Part shown: positions 7,998 to 16,100 of the stretch, piece by piece
Layout of the letters: each line of letters starts with the position of its first letter
How positions within the stretch are numbered: position 1 is the stretch's first letter
IMG/VR virus record: IMGVR_UViG_3300042301_004601
Coordinates: 1-29,544 of that record
Reading direction: 5' to 3' (one strand)
Source of the DNA: a virus
Length of the DNA: 29,544 bases
Program-made: the position numbers and the translations under genes
The notes under the pieces: model-generated
Told to the model about the DNA's origin: nothing
The model's database searches: none
The model's input: only the letters and a program-made list of their open reading frames with translations

Positions 7998-9113
7998 TTA
8001 AGCGAATGGTTGTGTGGTATTAGCGCCACTTACAAATACGCCATGAAGGCCATCGGTAGGTCCACCGATTTGTGTTGAGAATGTAAGATCAACTGTTTTA
8101 TTTGAACCAATACTTGAACTAAATGACTCACTGTCAAGTTTGCAACCCTTAAGGGTGTAAACCATTTTGTTTGAAGAGCCATCTGGTCCTTTAAGGGTTA
8201 ATGTAATATCTTTCTCTGATTGATCATTAAGTATATCAGCTAAGTTAGTGGCTGTAATTTCATTAACGATGGCATTTATTGAAAGACTTGCTGTGACTGG
8301 GAAATCAACAGCTCTTGCGTATGGGAATTTTGTTCCAAGCCTTTGTAATGCAGAACGCGAAAGAGGAAGTGACAGAGAAGCGCTTTGAATGTGAATAGCT
8401 TCAGAGCTACTTGATAAATCAGATAAACCTGTTCCATCAAAATTAGTAATATCCACAGTGACATCTCCAGGTCTAAGAGCTGAAACATTAGATGCTCCAC
8501 TATTAGCTGGTTTTAATACAACAATACCGTTTTGATATAAAATAGAACCGTTTTGAGGGTCAATAGCTGGAGATTGAATACCGCTAATAGCTCCACTTAT
8601 TGTTGAGAACGTTGTGTCTGAGTTGATATTAGCTCCTTCCATTGTGACAGAAACTGTTGGAAGACTACCAACAGCTAAATCTAATGTATAATCAGAAAGA
8701 TATGCATTACCAATACCAATCATAGAATTTACACTAGTTACTCCAGTAGCATCATTGCCTTCTGAAACAGTAGAGATATAAAAGTTTTTTCCAGAGCTTG
8801 AGGTCATGTGTCCAGAAGCGAAATTTCCTTCTGATTGTGAAGGGCTTGTTTTTACAAAGAACCCTAAAGCTCTTTCGTTGTATCCATCAGTAAGATAATA
8901 ACTAAAATCTAAACTTACTGTTGGCGGCTCAAGAACTAATGAGTCAATTCTTGCTAATTGACCGTATTGGTTAATGTCTTGACGACTAATTGAAAAGTTA
9001 TAATTAGCGCTTTGGACACGCTCAAGTTGAGTGTGTTTTCCTGATGCTGTTGAAGATAAATCTTCACTTACATAAAGCGCTTCCGATTGATAAATTACTC
9101 TATTTCTTGCCAT
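7998..9113 (-). CDS. Probable major tail tube protein
   Basis: A 371-residue protein with two beta-rich halves. The first holds NYNFSISRQDINQYGQLAR, PPTVSLDFSYYLTDGYNERALGF and YLSDYTLDLAVGSLPTVSVTMEG. The second holds SASLSLPLSRSALQRLGTKF, FPVTASLSINAIV and a closing KGCKLDSESFSSSIGSNKTV and VDLTFSTQIGG, typical of the beta-sandwich of tube proteins. Two later + strand genes (21790 and 23582) share the same landmark segments, and this one is the plain version. Codons include many GCT, CTT and TCA like other abundant proteins, and the leader CCACCATT-ATG is A/C-rich without Shine-Dalgarno. It is last in the minus-strand neck block, where lambda-type order puts the tube. Confidence 0.75.
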   Translation of the reverse strand: MARNRVIYQSEALYVSEDLSSTASGKHTQLERVQSANYNFSISRQDINQYGQLARIDSLVLEPPTVSLDFSYYLTDGYNERALGFFVKTSPSQSEGNFASGHMTSSSGKNFYISTVSEGNDATGVTSVNSMIGIGNAYLSDYTLDLAVGSLPTVSVTMEGANINSDTTFSTISGAISGIQSPAIDPQNGSILYQNGIVVLKPANSGASNVSALRPGDVTVDITNFDGTGLSDLSSSSEAIHIQSASLSLPLSRSALQRLGTKFPYARAVDFPVTASLSINAIVNEITATNLADILNDQSEKDITLTLKGPDGSSNKMVYTLKGCKLDSESFSSSIGSNKTVDLTFSTQIGGPTDGLHGVFVSGANTTQPFA

Positions 9114-9143
9114 AATGGTGGTTGTTTGTTTTATTTACAGTTA

Positions 9144-9162
9144 TTTTCGCTTTTTGTGAAAA
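9144..9162 (-). terminator. Weak hairpin between minus-strand genes
   Basis: TTTTCGC (9144-9150) and GTGAAAA (9156-9162) can pair with one G-U pair around a T5 loop, just downstream of the stop of the 9165-10013 gene and upstream of the tube gene. It lacks a proper T tract on the minus strand, so it may be an attenuator or RNA-processing stem, or chance. Confidence 0.3.
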
Positions 9163-9164
9163 AA

Positions 9165-10013
9165 TTATTGATGCCTATATCTATGCTGTTGTATCTCGAA
9201 ATCTATAAAACCTACATATAAATCATTTGCTAATGATTTTCTAGCTTTATCTGTTAATTTAGATGTTGAAGCGTTATTTATATAAAAATTTTGATTATCA
9301 AAGAATTGATTTTTTAATTCGTTATATGAATAAATACTATTTTTAAGATCGCCAATTTCATTAATTGGGTGAGATGACATTGGTATGGATGCAAATACTT
9401 CATTTCTTGAATCAGCGAATATAGAAAGAACTCCATCCAACTGAAAAGAGTTTTCAGCCAAAACTACAGCTTTAGCTCTAATAGTTGTTTCCTCCATTCC
9501 GCCAAAAGCAAAGCCTCTATTTTCTACACCTTCAGTAGATAAAAAAATAGCTGGAACTACTTGATCATACGGCATTATATAGCTTTGTTTAAAATTTAAA
9601 TTTCTAGAATTTATTTCATATTTATTTTCAACAATAATATCCTCCTCTGTTTCGTTTGAAAAATAAATATTAAAATCTTTAACAGAAAACGATCCAGTAA
9701 CAGATGAATTTTTATTCACCCCAGAAATTAATGCTCTTCCATTTTCAAAATCTAATGAAACTCCATTGCTTCTGCCTAAAAACGAATTATTTACATAAAC
9801 TCCACTTGGGATTATCGCCCCAGTTATTGAAGAGTCATTTACCCATTGTTTATGTGAGCTTCCAAATACTTTATATCTAGAATCCAATCTATCGTCATCA
9901 TAATAATAAAAAGTTCCAGTAGTATTTGTGTATGCCTGACCTTTGGTTAATAAATAATTATCAAACCATAAAAATAAAGAATTGGTAAGTTTATGTTGGA
10001 ATTGTTCAATCAT
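9165..10013 (-). CDS. Tail-neck structural protein, possible tail terminator
   Basis: A 282-residue protein that starts within the stop of its upstream neighbour (ATGA overlap, 10010-10013), so they are translationally coupled. It has a helical opening (QFQHKLTNSLFLWFDNYLL), a beta-rich middle, and a C-terminal region with KAVVLAENSFQLDGVLSIF and KARKSLANDLYVGFIDFEI. The position between a neck-like gene and the tube gene matches the tail-terminator slot of lambda-type gene order, where the protein caps the tube and joins it to the head. At 282 residues it is longer than a typical terminator (about 130-180), so it may instead be a minor tail protein. No family signature was recognised. Confidence 0.5.
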   Translation of the reverse strand: MIEQFQHKLTNSLFLWFDNYLLTKGQAYTNTTGTFYYYDDDRLDSRYKVFGSSHKQWVNDSSITGAIIPSGVYVNNSFLGRSNGVSLDFENGRALISGVNKNSSVTGSFSVKDFNIYFSNETEEDIIVENKYEINSRNLNFKQSYIMPYDQVVPAIFLSTEGVENRGFAFGGMEETTIRAKAVVLAENSFQLDGVLSIFADSRNEVFASIPMSSHPINEIGDLKNSIYSYNELKNQFFDNQNFYINNASTSKLTDKARKSLANDLYVGFIDFEIQQHRYRHQ

Positions 10014-10588
10014 TTTAACGACATGAATTGTGTTTTATATTTTTTAAGAATTGCTGATATATATGAAGTGTTTTTATATGTGCCAGACCTAATCTTTACA
10101 CTTGATTGTAGTGCAGCGCCAGATCTACTTAAAGATGTATTATCTTTTATAAGATAGCCAAGCCCAGAAATACCTTGTTCTATTCCTTTTGCCCAGCTTC
10201 TGCCGCTCGCCCAAGGCATTGGAGTTACAGCAAAAATATCAGATGGTTCTGGGAAAGATACTGTAAATAGAGAGCCTATTTCTATATCTTTTACAAATCT
10301 TATTTCTATATTTTCTAGAATATCCAAAATAGGTCTTATTGGGTCATCGCTACTATCAAAACCTATAAATGCAAACAAATTAGATTGCCCACCCAAAGTC
10401 CCACTTATATTTGAACCGTTTGGACCAAGTTTTATTTCTTGGGTTATTAAATGATTGTTAAACTCTAATAAAAGTTGATTTTTTAAATCTTTAAATTTAT
10501 CAAAGGCGATAGTCTCAAAGTCTTTTCTTAATACCTTGGGAGCTTGGCTATTTAATATTCTTTGAACGTCTGCAGGGAGTTTATTCAT
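10010..10588 (-). CDS. Neck or tail-completion protein
   Basis: A 192-residue protein. An in-frame TTG sits one codon upstream (10591), but the ATG at 10588 is preferred; it overlaps the stop of the upstream gene (ATGAATAA arrangement). An N-terminal helical part with FDKFKDLKNQLLLEFNNHLI is followed by GSNISGTLGGQSNLFAFIGF, an acidic strand region (ENIEIRFVKDIEIGSLFTVS), and a Gly-rich MPWASGRSWAKGIEQGISGL segment ending in NTSYISAILKKYKTQF. The order adaptor, closure, completion, terminator, tube suggests a role like HK97 gp10/neck proteins, and the initial helix followed by beta structure fits. This is positional inference rather than a recognised family. Confidence 0.5.
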   Translation of the reverse strand: MNKLPADVQRILNSQAPKVLRKDFETIAFDKFKDLKNQLLLEFNNHLITQEIKLGPNGSNISGTLGGQSNLFAFIGFDSSDDPIRPILDILENIEIRFVKDIEIGSLFTVSFPEPSDIFAVTPMPWASGRSWAKGIEQGISGLGYLIKDNTSLSRSGAALQSSVKIRSGTYKNTSYISAILKKYKTQFMSLK

Positions 10589-11048
10589 CAATTGGGGTTA
10601 AATAAAATGTATAAAATTGATTATATGTAAAGCCAGATGGATTGCCATCACTTTTTATAGCAAATCTTTTGCCGTCAAATTCTACTCTTCTGGCCTCTTT
10701 TAAAAAATCAAATCCGTCGGCTGGAATTATTATTTTTACAGATCCTTTTGGAAAAATTATTTTATTTTGGCTTCCATTATTATAAGAGCCTGCACTCTGT
10801 AGCAATTCTTCTTCAGAATTAAGATAATAGACTCTAGCATTTATTGTTTTTGATACAAGTTCAAATTCTAGATTTGATTTTGAACCAGTATTTGTCTTAT
10901 TATATATTGAATTATATTGAGGCGACGAAGCAATTAATGTTTTTTTGTCATTTTTATATACAGTAATTTGACGAGCAAAAGTACTATGTAATATATCAAA
11001 TAAATTTGCTATATTTGTTTCTTTAGAAGAATTTAAAAATCCTGGCAT
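10581..11048 (-). CDS. Probable head-closure or neck protein
   Basis: The frame opens at an ATG at 11096, but the methionine at 11048 (MPGFLNSSKETNIANLF) is the better start: it has a GTGTAA motif 14 nt upstream, and the 16 extra residues look like translated leader. This gives 155 residues. The protein is beta-rich (TFARQITVYKNDKKTLI, GSVKIIIPADGFDFLKEA, FYTFYLTPIDE). A small beta protein at the head of a neck-to-tube block suits a head-closure (stopper) protein. If the upstream ATG is used, its CAT overlaps the start of the divergent + strand gene at 11095. The function is inferred from place. Confidence 0.45.
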   Translation of the reverse strand: MPGFLNSSKETNIANLFDILHSTFARQITVYKNDKKTLIASSPQYNSIYNKTNTGSKSNLEFELVSKTINARVYYLNSEEELLQSAGSYNNGSQNKIIFPKGSVKIIIPADGFDFLKEARRVEFDGKRFAIKSDGNPSGFTYNQFYTFYLTPIDE

Positions 11049-11056
11049 ATTGATTT

Positions 11057-11062
11057 TTACAC
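11057..11062 (-). promoter_or_regulatory. GTGTAA leader motif of the minus-strand block
   Basis: Read on the minus strand, AAAAGTGTAAAAATCAAT precedes the ATG at 11048, with GTGTAA 14 nt upstream of the start. It is the only minus-strand copy in front of a gene start and heads the whole four-gene block, as a promoter would. Confidence 0.35.
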
Positions 11063-11094
11063 TTTTATTTTTATAATAAGATAAGGGACACGGC

Positions 11095-11382
11095 ATGAAT
11101 GCTAAAAAAAATTTATCAGATAGATCTAATCATGAATTAGCGTCATTTTTTAAAATGATGTTGATGATGGTGGAAGATATGAAGAAAGATCATGATTTTC
11201 ATTATCAAAAATTATATGACAATATTCCTAAAGAATATCACGCTATAATAGATACTGCAAATCATTTTACAGAAGATAAAAAACTTTGGATTAGAAAAAG
11301 AATTTTAGATTATGGCAACGAATCTATTAGAAATTTGCAATCTGAGATAAATAATTATAGTGTTAGCTTTATATTTAAATAA
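11095..11382 (+). CDS. Small hypothetical protein opening the tail operon
   Basis: A 95-residue helical protein, Lys- and Met-rich near the N-terminus (ASFFKMMLMMVEDMKKDHDF) with His-containing NIPKEYHAIIDTANHF. An AAGGG Shine-Dalgarno-like sequence lies 8-10 nt before the ATG. The start codon shares the sequence CATG with a possible divergent minus-strand start, so the two transcription units are back to back. No family recognised. It precedes the tail-assembly chaperones and may be co-transcribed with them. Confidence 0.6.
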   Translation: MNAKKNLSDRSNHELASFFKMMLMMVEDMKKDHDFHYQKLYDNIPKEYHAIIDTANHFTEDKKLWIRKRILDYGNESIRNLQSEINNYSVSFIFK

Positions 11383-11399
11383 TAAAAAAGGTAAAAGGT

Positions 11400-12155
11400 A
11401 TGAAATTCAAACAATTATATAAATTCACAATCGATAAAGAAGTAGAAAAAACTGTTCAGTCATCTAAAAAAGATAAAAAAACTGGAGAAGAAGTTATTAC
11501 TAAGAAAAAAGTTACTGAAAAAGCTCCAGTAGAGATTAAAATTAAAAGACCCTCAAGGAGGGAGCTTGAGGAAGCTGAATTAGAATATTCAGTAGAAATG
11601 AGTAGATGCGTTAAAAGAGGTATTTTAACAAAAGCTATGTTAGCTAAAAAATATAGTGACACTGGTGGTATTTTTAGCGAAGAGGAGGCAAAAAATTATA
11701 CAGTTCTTTATAAAAAACTACTAGACCTTCAGAATGAATACATCCGCTTGGACTCTGTAGATAAAAAAGATGAGAAGCAGGATATTAAATTTGAAAAAAT
11801 AAAAGAAGACATAGCTGACACAAAAAGACAAATCATTGAGATAGAATCTACATTTCAGTCGTTTTTTGATCATACGGCTGATGTAAAAGCTCAAAATAGA
11901 CTTCTTTTGTGGTATGCTATTAATTTAACATATATTCAAGATCAGGAAGAAGATGAACCATTGCCTTATTTTAATGGTGACGATTTCGAAGAAAAGTTAG
12001 AAAATTTTTATAAAAAAGAAGAATCTAATGATGATTTTTATAGAGCTGTAGTTAAAAAAGTTTCAACAATAATCGCTTTTTGGTTCTTTAATCAAGCCTC
12101 ACAACCAGAAGAGTTTGATGCGCTAATTGAAAAATTAGAAAAAGGACAGCTTTGA
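11400..12155 (+). CDS. Probable tail assembly chaperone 1
   Basis: A 251-residue charged helical protein with AAGG 8 nt before its ATG. The middle contains SRCVKRGILTKAMLAKKYSD, then GIFSEEEAKNYTVLYKKL and a coiled-coil segment; the C-terminal half has RLLLWYAINLTYI and TIIAFWFFNQ. The next protein shares the same skeleton (GL-T-x-x-L, GIWS, then a helix beginning with acidic residues), so the two are paralogs. Two overlapping genes just before the tape measure is the usual layout of tail assembly chaperones, which coat the tape measure while the tube polymerises. Function is inferred from place and pairing. Confidence 0.6.
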   Translation: MKFKQLYKFTIDKEVEKTVQSSKKDKKTGEEVITKKKVTEKAPVEIKIKRPSRRELEEAELEYSVEMSRCVKRGILTKAMLAKKYSDTGGIFSEEEAKNYTVLYKKLLDLQNEYIRLDSVDKKDEKQDIKFEKIKEDIADTKRQIIEIESTFQSFFDHTADVKAQNRLLLWYAINLTYIQDQEEDEPLPYFNGDDFEEKLENFYKKEESNDDFYRAVVKKVSTIIAFWFFNQASQPEEFDALIEKLEKGQL

Positions 12156-13129
12156 GCGAGGAATTATATATCTCTATAATAGGCGAGGTGTTTGATGGGT
12201 ATACGGAATTTATTTATAATAATAAACCCGTATACCTAAAACATTTTAATATTAGAGATCAAAGATGTATACATAAACACTATGAGAAATATAAATCTAT
12301 AGCGATTTCAAAAGGTCTTGAAACAGAAGATCAATTATTAAAAAAAATTAAATCTGATGGTATATGGTCTGACGATGATGATTTAAAGATACACTCATTA
12401 GATTTAGAAATAAAAAATTTAAAACAAACTCAGTCTCAATTGTTTCTACCTTCACAAAAAGAATTAATGGGGGTTGATATTGCTAATAAAATTTCTGAAC
12501 TTTTATTATTAAAAAGCAAAAAGAAGGAGATTATTGGTAAAACGGCTGAAGATTATGCAGCAACAAGATCTAATGAAGAAATGTTGAGATATTTTCTTTT
12601 TGAGGACGAAGGATTTGAAAAAAATTTATTTAATGAGGAAGAGTTCTCTGAAATAGAGGATTACGAATTAACTTTTTTAATTAATAAGCAAAATGAAATT
12701 GCAGAAAGATTATCAGAATTAAATTTACAAAAATCTGTATTAAGACCGTTTTTTAGCATGTATATGTCGAGTTGTGAAAATCTTAATCATTTTTATGGCA
12801 AGCCTGTAATACAATTATCTATTTATCAATTAAAGACTGCGATATTTGCAAAAATGTTTTATAATATTTTTCAATATGTCGAAGATATCCCAGATAATAT
12901 TAAAGATGATCCTGAAAAACTTTTATCATATTCGGATTTGCAAAGAAATAAAGGGAAAAAGGGTCAAATGATTAAAGACGATTCTGCAGCTTCCGCTGTA
13001 TTTGGAGCAACAAGCGAAGATATGAAATCAATATCTAAAAATACAAATACCGTATCATTGAAAGATGAGCTTGATAAAAATGGCGGCAAATTAAATATGG
13101 AACAAATGATGAAATTAGCAGGTTATTAA
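12152..13129 (+). CDS. Probable tail assembly chaperone 2 (paralog), TTG start
   Basis: A 325-residue protein beginning with TTG at 12152, overlapping the TGA of the first chaperone (TTGA). AAAGGA lies 5 nt upstream, which supports the TTG. Residues about 30-85 (LKHFNIRDQRCIHKHYEKYK, SKGLETEDQLLKKIKSDGIW) align with residues 50-100 of the upstream protein. A helix-rich middle (LELNLQKSVLRPF-type heptads) and a C-terminal tail ending GGKLNMEQMMKLAGY follow, the latter resembling the short tails often found on the longer chaperone. The two are in a -1 frame relation, but no canonical slippery heptamer is present, so coupling by reinitiation is more likely than frameshifting. Confidence 0.6.
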   Translation: MSEELYISIIGEVFDGYTEFIYNNKPVYLKHFNIRDQRCIHKHYEKYKSIAISKGLETEDQLLKKIKSDGIWSDDDDLKIHSLDLEIKNLKQTQSQLFLPSQKELMGVDIANKISELLLLKSKKKEIIGKTAEDYAATRSNEEMLRYFLFEDEGFEKNLFNEEEFSEIEDYELTFLINKQNEIAERLSELNLQKSVLRPFFSMYMSSCENLNHFYGKPVIQLSIYQLKTAIFAKMFYNIFQYVEDIPDNIKDDPEKLLSYSDLQRNKGKKGQMIKDDSAASAVFGATSEDMKSISKNTNTVSLKDELDKNGGKLNMEQMMKLAGY

Positions 13130-13140
13130 TATAAACTTTT

Positions 13141-13146
13141 GTGTAA
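13141..13146 (+). promoter_or_regulatory. GTGTAA leader motif upstream of tape measure gene
   Basis: GTGTAACTAA begins 26 nt before the tape measure ATG. It is followed by a good Shine-Dalgarno GAGG (13155-13158, 8 nt before the start). The identical ten bases GTGTAACTAA occur before the tail fibre gene at 26422, which argues for a shared promoter-type element. Confidence 0.4.
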
Positions 13147-13166
13147 CTAATACAGAGGTTTAGGGT

Positions 13167-16100
13167 ATGCCAATTCAAATTCCAGTAACACAAACAGGTT
13201 TCGAAGCAAGTATTCAAGCAGCAGCGCAAAAAGCTGGGCGTAATTTAAAAATAGACTTAGGGTCTAACGCAAGAAGTATTAATGCTTTATCTCAGCCGTT
13301 AGGGAGGATTACTGGCCAAGCAGATGAGTTCACTAAATCAATGGAAGCTGCTAATGCTCGCGTATTAGCATTCGGAGCCTCAGTTGGCGTTCTTAATTCG
13401 GTCATACAGGGATTTAAATCTTTAGTTACTACAACAATTGAAGTTGAAAAATCATTAGCGGATATAAATAGCGTTTTACAAGGTTCAGGCGCACAGCTAA
13501 ATAAATTTAAAAAAGATATTTTTGATGTAGCAAGAGAAACTGGTAATTCTTTTAAAACTGTATCAGAAGCGGCTTTGGAATTAAGTCGCCAAGGTTTACC
13601 AGCAAATGAAGTCGTTACAAGACTTAAAGATTCAATGATATTGGCTAGACTTTCTGGTCTCGATGCAGCACAATCTGTAGAGGGATTAACGGCGGCAGTT
13701 AACTCATTTTCAAAAGAAGGCTTAACATCGTCTCAAGTTTTAAATAAAATTTCTAACGCAGCTGCTAAATACGCTGTTTCTGAAAGAGATTTGATTGAAG
13801 GTTTTAAAAGATCTGCTTCAGTTGCACAACAGGCTGGCGTAAGCATTGATGAATTAGGCGGTATTATTACTGCGGTTCAACAAAAATCAGCTCGCGGTGG
13901 AGCCGTTATTGGCAACTCGTTTAAAACCATTTTTACAAGAATACAGAGACCAGAAAGCTTAAAATTATTAGAAGAAATTGGTGTTAAGGTTTTAGATTTA
14001 AAGGGTAATGTAGTTCCAGCTACAAAACTACTTGAGGGTTTAGCTTCAAAAATTTCTGGTCTTAATGATGTTGAGGTTGCAAGTATTACTGAAAAAATTG
14101 GCGGCGGATTTCAAATCGCTCCATTACTGTCTGCGTTAGATGATTATAGTAGCAAGGCTTCAGTTGCGCGTGGAGCGACTGAAGCTTTTTTAAATGCTGG
14201 TACTGAAGCTTATCAAAGAAATGCAGCGTTGAATCAAACAATGGCGGCTGCAATTAATGAAGCGTCAGTTAATTTAAAAGAATTTGCAAACACCTTGGGC
14301 GAAATTGGCGTGACGAAAGGTTTAAGTAATGTTTTGTCGTTTTTTAATACTTTTATTTCAGATGTTCAGGGTCTTTTAGAAGGCGAGGGATTGGGTTCTA
14401 AATTCGCTAGATCAATCGTTGAGGGCATAGGAAATGTTTTATCTGGTCCTGGTTTGGCTATATTTGGTGGCATAATATTAAAACTAACGACAGATTTAGT
14501 TAAGTTTGGAACGCAAAGTTTAAAAACATTTTTTAATATCGGCAGTGCGGCAAAAGAAATAAATACATTACAAGGCTCCATAGCTAGTACTCTATTAAGA
14601 AACAAAGATATACAAGCTCAAATATTAGCTTTAGAAGGAAATAGGGCTGCGCAAGCTAGATTTTTTACTACAGCTTTAAATGAGCAGTATTCCACTATGC
14701 AGAAAATGCAAAATATTGCCGCTTCAATAGCTCCTGCAGTTTATGGAGGAACAGTTTCAACTAAAAAAAGTAGCGGTAAAAACGCTGCGGGTGGTTATAT
14801 GCCAGCCATCTCTCAGGAATCGCGTGATATTAGTCGTGGAGTTGGTGGAGCAAGAGGTGGCGATAGGCCAGTAGTAATTCCAAATTTTGCATTTGGTGGT
14901 GGCAAAAAAGGAACGATGGTCGCTCATACTGGTGAATATATTGTTCCTAATTTTGCAGGAGGTGGTTCAGCTATCTTTAATAGAGATATGGTTAGATCAA
15001 TGGGTCTTCCAGCTGGCGCTAAAAAGATCGGTGCTGCTGGAGGATTTATACCAAATTTTGCAGTTGCTGAAGATCAAATTAATGCAAAAATTGCACAATG
15101 GAGAATGTCTGATAATACTGGATTAAGTGCATTAAAAAGAGTTTTGAATGCAAAAAATCCAGATCCTATTAATAAAGCGGCAGCAGAAAGATTATTAGCA
15201 GAAAAAGAAAAAGCAAAGACTCCATTAAATCAATTAATTCCAATTAATCAAAATGGCAGAGAATTTGGAATGATAGTTGGAGAAAGAGGAGTTTCAGATA
15301 CTCTAACCCGTTTTGCTGATAATGCTGGGAAGACACCTACGCCAACTCAAACTGAAAATAGTAAATATAGAATTGAAGTACCAGTATATAGAATACAGGA
15401 TGAAAAATTAAAATTTACAGAAATCCCAAAACTTACTGAAAACATTTCTAAACTCGCAACTAGAGCCGCATTAAAAATGGCGAAAGGTTTATCTGGCAAC
15501 AAAATGCCAAAGCCAGAAAACGCAGCATACATAGAAAAAACTCTTAATCCTGGCGCTTTAGGGGGTACTGCTGGTACAATTTTTGAAGCTGGTATAGCGG
15601 GTATACTCAATAGTAATGATTTTAAAGATTATGAAAAAACTCCTAGAAATTCATTGATTGATTTTAGGGGTAATTTTTCAGATATTAGAAAATTATATAA
15701 CATACCTAACGGTCTGGCAGAAATAGGAGTAGAGGCTAAGGGTTCATCTGGCAGCGATCTAGTTAGTTCTGCTGCTGAAAAATTTCTTAAAGTTACTATG
15801 GGGGAAGACCCATTTGGTGGTCAAAAAAGAAAAAAAGCAGCCACTGGTTTTATTCCTAACTTTGCAAAATACATTTATGATTCCGATAGGATTACTCCAG
15901 ATAAAGGGGCTACCTTAAAAGCGGTTCTTGCTTCTCAAATTAAAAAGAATCTTATTATTGGTCCAGCAGGATCAGGCAAATCGACATTAGCTGGAAAAAT
16001 GGGTAAATTTCTTTCTGGTGTTAGCGATGTAGCTAATGCATCGGAAATTGATATTCTTTCTGGAGCTGCTCGTGCAAAAGGAGGCGGTATATCTAAAAAT

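Noticed and set aside
11049-11096. N-terminal extension of the minus-strand neck gene to the ATG at 11096
   Set aside because: The 16 added residues are low in structure, overlap the divergent gene start and contain the GTGTAA motif that recurs upstream of other starts. The ATG at 11048 is preferred, though not proven.
12128-12160. A -1 programmed frameshift joining the two chaperone genes
   Set aside because: The -1 frame is open from 12131, but the only candidate is GAA-AAA-GGA with five A, not a canonical X-XXY-YYZ heptamer. A Shine-Dalgarno-supported TTG start explains the second gene better.
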